From assembly GCA_021785495.1 (NCBI GenBank), contig JAJYFB010000003.1:1-60369 (forward strand): 60,369 nucleotides of DNA, in the 5' to 3' direction. The notes under the pieces were generated by a model that was given only the letters and a program-made list of their open reading frames with translations, had not been told where the DNA came from and searched no databases. This stretch comes from Acidobacteriota bacterium (GTDB taxonomy: Bacteria > Acidobacteriota > Terriglobia > Terriglobales > Acidobacteriaceae). Position numbers and translations under genes: made by a program. Shown here piece after piece: positions 13,908-22,415 of the stretch (position 1 is the first letter of the stretch; each line of letters begins with the position of its first letter).

Positions 13908-15593
13908 TCAATCGCCGGTTTCCAGAAGCGCGCGCGCCTCATGCGCGCCCAGAGTGCGCAGTTTGCAGTCGGGTGTTTTCCCTGTCTGCGCCTCGCAATG
14001 GACCTCGACGCGCCGCACCACGCGCTCCGGGCCGGCGTCCGGCAGGGCAAAGCTCGATTTTTCCTGTTGCGCCACGATCGGGAGCAGCGTGCGCAACGGC
14101 TCCGCGCCACTGGCGAAGGCTGCCGTGGGGCTGCCGACTCCGGAAAAGTAGGTGAGGTCGAAGAAGGCCGATCCGGTGAGCTTGCCTGCGTTCGGAATCG
14201 TCTCTTCCGTGTCGTCCGTAGGCGCTGCGGAATCCCCAGCCAGCGCGGTGACCCGCTCGCGAAGCATCTCCTTCAGGTGGTCGCCCCCCTGGGCCTGCAG
14301 CGCGGCGCGATAAACGGCGACGGCATCGCCGGTGTCTCCGGCTTGTTCGAGAATTCTGCCCAGGTGGGAAGCGTAATACGCATGCGGATCGAGCTTCCAG
14401 GCGCTTTCGATATAACTTCTGGCGGTTTCGGTGTTCCCCTGCCGGTTGTAGACGGCGCCGAGCGTGTCCCAGTCGCGCGCCAGCGTAATTTCAGCGGTAA
14501 ATTGCGATCGCCCCGCGGGAGAAGCCGGCTGCGTTGCGCACTCGTGCTCGGCGCTTCCGACCGCCGTGCCGGCGAGCGAGAGCGCCTCGCTCATTCCCAC
14601 GTTGGCGCGTTCCAGACGGTAGGCCACGTCGTCCTTCAGGGCCGGATCGTCGCTGGCCTGCGCTTCTTTCACGAGCGCGGCGGCGGCCGTTTTCCGCTGC
14701 TCCCGGTCCGGCGAGGCCAGCATCGCAATGGCCTCCTGATGAGAGAGCGCCGTGGCATGCGCCAGATCCAGAGCCGCGTCTTCCTGGGCGACTTCATTGG
14801 CCGCTCCGGGCTGCCCCATCTCATGCACGGTGTACCCCGAGGGCATGTGAAAACGGGAAAGGTCCGGCTCGCCGGGATGAATCGAGACCAGTTCGTTGGT
14901 GCTTTCTCCGTGCGCTGGGTCGTCGCGAATCTCCAGCGCCTTCACCTGCAAGTCGTTGTCGATCCACCATTCATGGCGCGTAACGATGGGCGCGGCATTG
15001 CCCATTTTTCCGGCCGGGATGGTCTTCTGCACGCTGAAGCCGGCGCAGAGCAGGCCGGCAATTGTGCGATTTCCCAGAGAAACCGCGCCCTCATTCGGCG
15101 CGGGCGGCAACTTCCCGTTCAGCGGCAAAGGCGGCCGAGGCGGAAGATGAATGAGATTTCCCGTTTTCGACAGGCTGTTCCAGAGCAGCATAGTTCTTGC
15201 CGCGGGGTCGAACAGACTTTCGACGACGAAGTGAACCGGAGGTTTGCCGGAAGCCGCGGGAAGGTCGGTGTCGACCTCTTCGAGAACGCGGCCGCTGCTG
15301 TCGCGCGCTTCGCGGATCGAAAAGTCGTGGGTGGTGAATGTGCCGTCGGCGAGTGCGCGCCGCGTATTCAGGATGCGCTCCGCCTCGTAGGGCTTGCCTT
15401 GGACGACGGCATCCGTGCTGACGTCGGCTGGCTTCGAAACGATCTCGGCAGGTCGCGCAAGGGAAGAGCCGGAGTTGCTGTCACCGGCCCATGCTGGCCG
15501 GAGACCGATGGATAGAGAAAGAAAAATCCATGCCGCGGCTCGGAAACATCCTGCGGCTGCCATGCACCCAAACCGCGCCTGCCCTTGATTCAT
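13908..15593 (-). CDS. Secreted TPR-containing hypothetical protein
   Basis: Signal-like N-terminus MNQGQARFGCMAAAGCFRAAAWIFLSLSIGLRPAWA; TPR-like DTLGAVYNRQGNTETARSYIESAWKLDPHAYYASHLGRILEQAGDTGDAVAVYRAAL. Confidence 0.6.
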   Translation of the reverse strand: MNQGQARFGCMAAAGCFRAAAWIFLSLSIGLRPAWAGDSNSGSSLARPAEIVSKPADVSTDAVVQGKPYEAERILNTRRALADGTFTTHDFSIREARDSSGRVLEEVDTDLPAASGKPPVHFVVESLFDPAARTMLLWNSLSKTGNLIHLPPRPPLPLNGKLPPAPNEGAVSLGNRTIAGLLCAGFSVQKTIPAGKMGNAAPIVTRHEWWIDNDLQVKALEIRDDPAHGESTNELVSIHPGEPDLSRFHMPSGYTVHEMGQPGAANEVAQEDAALDLAHATALSHQEAIAMLASPDREQRKTAAAALVKEAQASDDPALKDDVAYRLERANVGMSEALSLAGTAVGSAEHECATQPASPAGRSQFTAEITLARDWDTLGAVYNRQGNTETARSYIESAWKLDPHAYYASHLGRILEQAGDTGDAVAVYRAALQAQGGDHLKEMLRERVTALAGDSAAPTDDTEETIPNAGKLTGSAFFDLTYFSGVGSPTAAFASGAEPLRTLLPIVAQQEKSSFALPDAGPERVVRRVEVHCEAQTGKTPDCKLRTLGAHEARALLETGD

Positions 15594-15723
15594 GCGAGCC
15601 TCCTGCGGAATTGCGTTACGAAGCGTCATGCGATGGCCGTGACGCGGCCTGCACCGTCTTTTGTGCCGCCCGTCACAGCCTGCGCCGGCCACGCGCCCAT
15701 AGGCTGACTGCCGAAGAGGAGGA

Positions 15724-16308
15724 ATGCCCATGTCTTCTGTTGCCGCTGAGAACGCCAAGACCGTCGAGAACCTGCTGGCTGCCTTTGAAGGCGAGTCGAA
15801 TGCCAACGCAAAGTATACAGCCTTTGCGGCCAAGGCCGACGCCGAGGGCTGGCATGGCGCGGCCAGCCTCTTGCGCGCCGCCGCGCGGGCCGAGCAGATT
15901 CATGCCGCCAATCATGCCCGCGTCATCCAGCAGTTGGGCGGCGAGGCCAAGTGCGAGATTCATGCCGTCGCGGTGAAGGGCACGCTCGAAAATCTGAAGA
16001 CGGCTCTGGCCGGCGAGCAGTACGAGATCGACACCATGTATCCCGGCTTTCTGGCCGAAGCGACGGAGCGGAAGAACAACGCCGCCATCCGCACCTTCAC
16101 CGGCGCGCTGGAGGCCGAGAAGACGCACGCGCGGCTTTACGGCGAGGCGATTGCGCTCGTCGCAGCCGGAAAGAAGGACGCCTGGGTGGGCGCGGCGCGG
16201 CCGTTTTACGTCTGCCCGGTCTGCGGCTACACTTCGGAGACGCCCGAGGAGCACGATCGCTGCCCGGTCTGCAACTGCCCCTGGGACCGGTTCGAGACGA
16301 TTCAGTAA
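15724..16308 (+). CDS. Rubrerythrin
   Basis: Ferritin-like diiron ExxH motifs; C-terminal rubredoxin CPVCGY...CPVCNCPWDRF. Confidence 0.95.
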   Translation: MPMSSVAAENAKTVENLLAAFEGESNANAKYTAFAAKADAEGWHGAASLLRAAARAEQIHAANHARVIQQLGGEAKCEIHAVAVKGTLENLKTALAGEQYEIDTMYPGFLAEATERKNNAAIRTFTGALEAEKTHARLYGEAIALVAAGKKDAWVGAARPFYVCPVCGYTSETPEEHDRCPVCNCPWDRFETIQ

Positions 16309-16469
16309 TCCGCATTGCGCCGAACGGGAAATCGCCCGGCGCGAAAGTGGCCGGATCGCCGCTTGTCATCGCGCAAGAGTGGGAGTGTGTCTTCGCGAGA
16401 GGAGGTCGCGAACTCAAAGACCGTGAGGAAGTCCGGATTGAAACTCGCGAAGCGGCGTATGGCGATCAA

Positions 16470-16727
16470 TTATGCCGCAAATGTGTTGTTGTTTTCGCTC
16501 TGGTCGCCTAGTCCGGCGAGCAGCCCCGCAATGGAGATGTCCTCATCCAGGGACTCCCAGTGCAAACCTCTGCTGGTGATCCTGACCTGCTCGCGCTGCT
16601 CCGGGGCTCCGCGCAACAGACGAGGAAACCAGGCGAGCGGAATCCCGATGGTTCGCCCGTCGCTCAGATCGATCCACATGCTGTTTGGATCGAACCGCAC
16701 CGCCTTTGCGCTAACCAAAGAACTCAT
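16470..16727 (-). CDS. DUF2442-like protein
   Basis: MSSLVSAKAVRFDPNSMWIDLSDGRTIGIPLAWFPRLLRGAPEQREQVRITSRGLHWESLDEDISIAGLLAG. Confidence 0.8.
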   Translation of the reverse strand: MSSLVSAKAVRFDPNSMWIDLSDGRTIGIPLAWFPRLLRGAPEQREQVRITSRGLHWESLDEDISIAGLLAGLGDQSENNNTFAA

Positions 16728-16836
16728 CCCATGCCCTCTCAATCCGGTTTCGGTTTGCCTCGACAATCTCCGTAAGCTCGCGAAGAGCGCGTGCGCTGTA
16801 GCCATCATTGTCATCGTACAGCCGATTACGCTCCAT
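16711..16836 (-). pseudogene. DUF4160 C-terminal fragment (41 aa)
   Basis: DGYSARALRELTEIVEANRNRIERAWDEFFG matches the DUF4160 C-terminal half; N-terminal half absent; ATG overlaps the upstream kinase stop; followed by DUF2442, the usual partner. Confidence 0.6.
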
Positions 16837-17731
16837 TGCGCCTTTCGACTGGGTGGGAGAGCGAGAGGTCAATCGGATGCCGCATCCATTCTCTGGTTCC
16901 CGGCCAGCGGCAGGACTCCGAAGCGATCTTTGCCGCCTCGGCCAGAGCCTCCGCAAAGCCGCGCCCCATGGAGGCAAAGTAACAATAAGCGCCGTGGAGA
17001 AGATCGCCCGCGCCCATGGTGTCGACCGCGTCGACGCGCGGAACGGGCACGGTCGCCGTGGTGACTCCGCTCATGATGCGGATGGGCTCGCCGCCGCGGG
17101 TGATGGCGACGTTGCGGACACCCGCGTTCTTCAGGAAGCGAAAGACGTCGTCGGCCGAAGCGCATCCCGGCGGCAAAAAATCGGCCGAGCAGATGGCCGC
17201 GTCGACGCTCTTCAGCAGTTCTTCGGTTCCGCTCTTCCAACTGCCGCCATCGAGAACGACCGGCGTTGCGCAGGCGCGCGCCACGGCGGCCCACGCCTGG
17301 CAGGCGCTCATGAAGTGGCCATCGACCAGCAGCAGCCGCGCCTGCGCGCAGAGGCTGCGATCAGCCTCGGCCGGAGCCGCCGGAATGCGCACGGCGTTGG
17401 CCGAAACGATGTTGCGGTTGCCGGCCGGATCGACCGCAATCGACGAGACCGCCGGAAGGCCGTCGAACTCCGGATTCAGATCGACGAGGCGAATGGAAAA
17501 TTGCGCCAGTTCGGCGCGGAGGACTCCAGCGAGCGCATGGCGGCCGGCGACGGTCGCAAGCGTCGCCGCGCCGCCCAGGTGCGCGCAGGCGATGGCCGCA
17601 TTCGTGGCCGGCCCGCCCACGTAAATCCTTTGATCGAGCGCGGCGACTTTTGTATTGGCCGCGGGAAACTCCGCGACGCGATAGACGATGTCGAGGGTTG
17701 AGAGGCCGGCGAAGAGGACGTGCGTCATCAT
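16826..17731 (-). CDS. PfkB-family carbohydrate kinase
   Basis: VGGPATNAAIACAHLGG and DTMGAGDLLHGAY catalytic signature. Confidence 0.92.
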   Translation of the reverse strand: MMTHVLFAGLSTLDIVYRVAEFPAANTKVAALDQRIYVGGPATNAAIACAHLGGAATLATVAGRHALAGVLRAELAQFSIRLVDLNPEFDGLPAVSSIAVDPAGNRNIVSANAVRIPAAPAEADRSLCAQARLLLVDGHFMSACQAWAAVARACATPVVLDGGSWKSGTEELLKSVDAAICSADFLPPGCASADDVFRFLKNAGVRNVAITRGGEPIRIMSGVTTATVPVPRVDAVDTMGAGDLLHGAYCYFASMGRGFAEALAEAAKIASESCRWPGTREWMRHPIDLSLSHPVERRNGA

Positions 17732-17784
17732 GAAGGTTGGGCGTAACGACCGCCTGCCGTCATTCTACTGTTCGACGCGGAGAG

Positions 17785-18528
17785 CTACTCCAAATGCGAG
17801 GCGACCACGGCCAATGCGGCGATGGCCGCGGTTTCAGCGCGCAGGATGCGCGGTCCGAGCGAGACGGAGCGCCATCCGTTGGCGTCGAAGAGCGCTTCTT
17901 CATTCGGCGCCCATCCGCCTTCGGGGCCGATGGCGATCTCGATCGCCGGCATCTCCGCACCGCTGGCCGCCAGCGCTTCAAGAATGGCGGCGCGCAGCGT
18001 GGTGGTGCGCTCCTGCTCGGCCAGCACGATGCGCGTGACGGCGGATTCAGCACGAACGCGGTTGGCGAGCGGAGTTGGATCGTCGATCGCGGGCACGTCC
18101 GCGCGGCGCGCCTGCTGCGCGGCCTCGTGCGCGATGCGCCGCCAGCGTTCCACGCGCTTGGCGGCGGCCTGCGCCAGATGCTTTTCGGTTCGCCGCGCGA
18201 CGACGGGCGCAATCGCGCGCACGCCGAGTTCGGTGGCCTTCTCGATGGCCCACTCCATGTGATCGAACTTGTAGATCGAGAGCACCAAAGTAACGGGCAG
18301 CGCGGGATCGGCCTCCAGTTCGGCGAGAAGGTTGAAGCGCACTTCGCGCGTGTCTCCGTCGAGCGCAACAGCAGCCACCTGCGCGTGAAAGACGCGCCCG
18401 CCGGCCACCACGTCGGCTTCCATGCCGGGCTCGGCGCGCAGCACGCGCGCCAGGTGCTCGGCCTGCGCGCCTTCGATGGTTGCGGTGGCTTCATCCCAAC
18501 GTTCGGCGATCCAGCGGCGGCGGGTCAT
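17785..18528 (-). CDS. rsmE: 16S rRNA (uracil1498-N3)-methyltransferase
   Basis: HLARVLRAEPGMEADVVAGG, IEKATELGVRAIAPVVARRTEKH, IAIGPEGGWAPNEEALF, SLGPRILRAETAAIAAL. Confidence 0.95.
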   Translation of the reverse strand: MTRRRWIAERWDEATATIEGAQAEHLARVLRAEPGMEADVVAGGRVFHAQVAAVALDGDTREVRFNLLAELEADPALPVTLVLSIYKFDHMEWAIEKATELGVRAIAPVVARRTEKHLAQAAAKRVERWRRIAHEAAQQARRADVPAIDDPTPLANRVRAESAVTRIVLAEQERTTTLRAAILEALAASGAEMPAIEIAIGPEGGWAPNEEALFDANGWRSVSLGPRILRAETAAIAALAVVASHLE

Positions 18529-18602
18529 CGTCTCCTCGCGGTGTGCTCCTTAGGAAGTGTACGGCCTGCGCCGGCCTTGCGCAGCGATGCCTGCGCGCAG
18601 AA

Positions 18603-18640
18603 ACGCCGGGGGGAACGCTTTGCAGCGTTCCCCCCGGCGT
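18603..18640 (-). terminator. Strong intrinsic-terminator-like hairpin
   Basis: 17-bp perfect stem ACGCCGGGGGGAACGCT-TTGC-AGCGTTCCCCCCGGCGT between the Lys/Ala-rich ORF and rsmE. Confidence 0.75.
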
Positions 18641-18663
18641 TGCCTTTCGTGGTGTTCGATCCG

Positions 18664-18756
18664 CTACTTTTTCTTCGCGGTCTTCTTGGCGGCCGTCTTC
18701 TTCGCGGGCGCCTTCTTCGCAACTGCCTTCTTGGCGGGTGCCTTCTTGGTTGCCAT
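18664..18756 (-). CDS. 30-aa Lys/Ala-rich histone H1-tail-like microprotein
   Basis: MATKKAPAKKAVAKKAPAKKTAAKKTAKKK; upstream AAAAGGGAGAATAGGCAAATG supplies a GGGAG Shine-Dalgarno. Confidence 0.7.
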   Translation of the reverse strand: MATKKAPAKKAVAKKAPAKKTAAKKTAKKK

Positions 18757-19098
18757 TTGCCTATTCTCCCTTTTCGATGGGTTGCATCGATGCTGCAATC
18801 CGTAAACTGCAGTTGAAGAATGTATAGATTCAAGCGTCATCGATGTCAAGAAAAAAACGACGGAAACGCAAAAAAAATCTTCACCGCAGTTGCCGCGGGA
18901 ATTTCGCGCGGTGGAAATCGAAGACGAATTGCGGTGCGCGACAGAGTTTCGCGTTGCCGTTCGTCGCGCTTGCGCGCGCGGCGAGCACTGTTTTCGCAAC
19001 CTGCTTCGACAGTGCGGCTGCGCCGATCTTCGCTGCACAGCGACGTTGCGCATCGATTGGCGCGTCGATCGATCGGCAAAGCGCACGGCGGCGCGCCT

Positions 19099-20523
19099 TC
19101 AGCAGGCGATTGTGTTCAAGGCGAGGCCGGCGAGGCTGGTTTCCTTGTAGCGCGATTGCATATCGAGACCGGTCAGGTACATGGTGCGGACGATCTGGTC
19201 GAGCGAGACCTTGTGCGCCGACGGCTCGTTCATCGCCAGGCGCGCGGCCTGCACGGCCTTGGCCGCGGCCATGGCGTTGCGTTCGATGCAGGGAATCTGC
19301 ACCAGTCCGCCGATGGGATCGCAGGTCATGCCGAGGTTATGCTCCATGGCGACCTCGGCCGCGTGCTCGATCTGTCCGTCGTTGCCGCCCAAAGCCGAGA
19401 CCAAACCGGCCGCCGCCATTGAACAGGCAACGCCCACCTCGCCCTGGCAGCCCACCTCGGCGCCGCTGATCGACGCATTTTCCTTGTAGAGAATGCCGAT
19501 GGCCGCCGAAGCGAGAAAGAAGCGCGCAATTCCCTCGTCGCTGGCGTCCGCGACAAAGTTCCGGTAGTAGAGCGCAACGGCGGGAATCACGCCGGCGGCG
19601 CCGTTGGTCGGCGCGGTCACCACGCGCTGGCCGGCGGCATTCTCTTCGTTCACAGCCATCGCGTAAACGGTGATCCAGTCGAGAGGCGCCAGCGGATCGC
19701 GGCGCTCACCGCCTGCGTCGCGCGCGCGCAGACGCTCGGCCAGCCGATGCGCGCGCCGGCGCACCGCAAGGCCGCCGGGCAGAATGCCATCGGTCGCTAT
19801 GCCGCGCTCGACCGAAGACTGCATCGTGCGCCAGATCGCCGCGATGCCCGAACGCACGCGCGCCTCGCACGCAGCCTCGCTGGCCTCGGGATGCAGCGCC
19901 TGCTCGCGCGCACACTCATTGGCCAGCATGAGGCGATCGACGGTGAGCCCATGCGCTTCGGCGGTTTCAAGAAGTTCGACGGCGCTGCGAAAGGGATAGG
20001 GCAACCGCGCCTGCGGCGCGATCGACGGCCGGCCGGTCTCTCCGTCTTCGACGATAAAGCCGCCGCCGATGGAAAAATAGATGCGCTCGGCCAGCAGCGC
20101 CCCCTCGGCGTCGAAGGCCGCAAGGCGAAGACCGTTCGGATGCTGCGACTGCGCGCCGGGAGGGTGCATCTGGTCGCGATGAAAGACCAGATCGCGCGGC
20201 TCGTCGAAGCCGATCGGCTGTTTGCCCGCGAGCGCGAGACTGTGCGCGGCGCGGATCGCAGCCACCGTAGTCTCGATAGCCGCCGGCTCGATCGACGCCG
20301 GCTCGTTGCCGGCCAGTCCCAGCAGGATGGCGCGATCGGTCGCATGGCCCAGCCCGGTGAGCGCCAGCGATCCGTAGAGATCGGCCGCGACACGCGCCGT
20401 GCGCGCCAGCAGCCCTTCCTCGTCGAGACTGCGCGCAAAGCGGCAAGCCGCGCGCATCGGCCCCATGGTGTGCGAACTGGAGGGGCCGACGCCGATTTTA
20501 TAGAGATCGAAAAGGCTCGTCAC
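19099..20523 (-). CDS. sdaA: L-serine ammonia-lyase (iron-sulfur type)
   Basis: [68 protein letters not shown] start inferred. Confidence 0.96.
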   Translation of the reverse strand: MTSLFDLYKIGVGPSSSHTMGPMRAACRFARSLDEEGLLARTARVAADLYGSLALTGLGHATDRAILLGLAGNEPASIEPAAIETTVAAIRAAHSLALAGKQPIGFDEPRDLVFHRDQMHPPGAQSQHPNGLRLAAFDAEGALLAERIYFSIGGGFIVEDGETGRPSIAPQARLPYPFRSAVELLETAEAHGLTVDRLMLANECAREQALHPEASEAACEARVRSGIAAIWRTMQSSVERGIATDGILPGGLAVRRRAHRLAERLRARDAGGERRDPLAPLDWITVYAMAVNEENAAGQRVVTAPTNGAAGVIPAVALYYRNFVADASDEGIARFFLASAAIGILYKENASISGAEVGCQGEVGVACSMAAAGLVSALGGNDGQIEHAAEVAMEHNLGMTCDPIGGLVQIPCIERNAMAAAKAVQAARLAMNEPSAHKVSLDQIVRTMYLTGLDMQSRYKETSLAGLALNTIAC

Positions 20524-20759
20524 AGATGGGATTGTAGCGAAAATCCATGAAACCCGGACAGACAATCGCCGATTGTCACAGCCCGCTTCAACGGGTGAAA
20601 AAACCTCTTGCCCGCGTCCGAAGCGAGGAAACTTTCGGGCGATTGCTCGCCGCAAATTCTTTTCATCAACCTGTAAAGCCCCGCGTGTCGAATGAAACGC
20701 AGCGGCGTTTCTTCCAACCGCGCCGCGCCCGGAGCAATGGGGCTACGGCCCTCGATTTC

Positions 20760-21992
20760 ATGCCTTCGCCAAGCCGCCCCTCACCGGAAGACACCGCCGA
20801 CGCCAACGCGCCCCCTCGCGTGGCCTACTTTCCCGACTCGTTTCACGAGGTCAACGGAGTAGCGCACACCAGCCGTCACTTCGAGGCCTTTGCGCGGCGG
20901 CGCGATCTTCCGTTTCTCTCTGTTCGCGCCGGCAGCCGCTCGCGGGCGCTCGTCGAAGAGGGCAACCAGTGGAGCCTCGAACTGTCGCGCAGCCGCTTCT
21001 CCATCCCGCTCGAAAAGGACCTGCGCTTCGATCCGGCCTTTGCGCGGCACCGTGCGCGTGTCGCCGATGCGCTCCGGCGCTTTCGGCCGGATTGGATTCA
21101 CATCACCGGCCCCAGCGAACTGGGATTGATGGGCGCATACTTTGCCCATCGCATGAAGTTGCCGCTGGCGGCAAGCTGGCACACGAACGTGCATGAGTAC
21201 GCTGCCCGCCGCGCGGAATGGCTGCTGCGGCCGTTGCCGAAGCCGCTGGCCGCCGCCGCCCGCCGCGGAATCGAGAGCCTGTCGCTGGCCGCCGCCGCCC
21301 GCTTCTATCGGCAGGCGAAGGTGCTCTTCGCGCCGAATCCCGATCTGTGTTCGCTGCTGGCGCACACGGCCGGCCGGCCCTGCTTCCTCATGCCGCGCGG
21401 CGTCGACGCCGAACTCTTCCATCCTGCCCGGCGCACGCGCCCAGCCGGCGATGCGGAGCGCATCCTCGGCTTTGTCGGCCGCCTCTCGATCGAAAAAAAC
21501 ATCAGGCTGCTGGTGGAGATTCAGAAGTCGCTCGATCCGGAGAAGGAAAAGTTTCTCATCGTGGGCCACGGCGGCGACGAGGCCTGGTTGCGCACGCGAT
21601 TGCATCGCGCGGAGTTCACCGGAGTCTTGCGCGGCGAAGCGCTGGCCTGCGCTTACGCCAAGATGGACCTCTTCGTTTTTCCATCGCACACGGACACGTT
21701 CGGCAACGTGGTGCTGGAGGCGCTGGCCAGCGGGGTTCCGGCCGTGGTGACGCCCGACGGCGGCCCCGCCTCGATTGTGCGCGACGGCCAGACCGGCAGC
21801 ATCGCGCGCGACGAGGAGTTTCCGTCGGCGATTCGCGCCATTCTCGACGATCCCGCCCGCCACGCCGCCATGCGCGAGGCCGCGCGCGCCTACGCCCTCA
21901 CCGCCAGTTGGGATGCGGTCTTCGAGGGCGTCTATAGCGGCTACCGCTCATGTTTTTCCGCGCACGGCGAAAGGCAGTCGTCTGAACGGTAA
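20760..21992 (+). CDS. GT4-type glycosyltransferase
   Basis: PDSFHEVNGVAHTSRHFEAFARRR, FVGRLSIEKNIRLLVE, FPSHTDTFGNVVLEALASGVPAVV. Confidence 0.92.
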   Translation: MPSPSRPSPEDTADANAPPRVAYFPDSFHEVNGVAHTSRHFEAFARRRDLPFLSVRAGSRSRALVEEGNQWSLELSRSRFSIPLEKDLRFDPAFARHRARVADALRRFRPDWIHITGPSELGLMGAYFAHRMKLPLAASWHTNVHEYAARRAEWLLRPLPKPLAAAARRGIESLSLAAAARFYRQAKVLFAPNPDLCSLLAHTAGRPCFLMPRGVDAELFHPARRTRPAGDAERILGFVGRLSIEKNIRLLVEIQKSLDPEKEKFLIVGHGGDEAWLRTRLHRAEFTGVLRGEALACAYAKMDLFVFPSHTDTFGNVVLEALASGVPAVVTPDGGPASIVRDGQTGSIARDEEFPSAIRAILDDPARHAAMREAARAYALTASWDAVFEGVYSGYRSCFSAHGERQSSER

Positions 21993-22103
21993 AACCTTTG
22001 GCGGTTGATGCCGAAGCTGACACGCTTGGAGCGAAATGCTCAAAAAGGATTGTCGAGTTCATCCGCAACCGAACAAAGATCGCCGGGCGGCGTAACGCCA
22101 TCG

Positions 22104-22292
22104 TCACCATCGCCACCACCCCGCAGGAAAGATCCAGCCGGGGTGGGTGTGCAGAAGCCGCCAAAGGCAGACGATGCCCGCAAGAATCATGAGCCCGAAG
22201 ATCTGATTGCGCCGGAAGGCGCGCACCTGCCGCTGGCGTGCTGCGGCCTCTGCGGCCAGCTGGGAATACGGCTTGATGCGGACGGCGGCCAT
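22104..22292 (-). CDS. Small putative single-pass membrane protein
   Basis: MAAVRIKPYSQLAAEAAARQRQVRAFRRNQIFGLMILAGIVCLWRLLHTHPGWIFPAGWWRW; basic N-terminus then TM segment. Confidence 0.5.
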   Translation of the reverse strand: MAAVRIKPYSQLAAEAAARQRQVRAFRRNQIFGLMILAGIVCLWRLLHTHPGWIFPAGWWRW

Positions 22293-22415
22293 GTTTTCTG
22301 CGTTTCGGAGCAAGGAGCATGCAAGAAACAGTATAGGCGGTTCTGTGCCCTGCAGGCTTGGCCGTGCAGGCTCGCCGACGCGCGTTTCGAGCGTGAATGG
22401 CTTCCGGCCTGTGGC

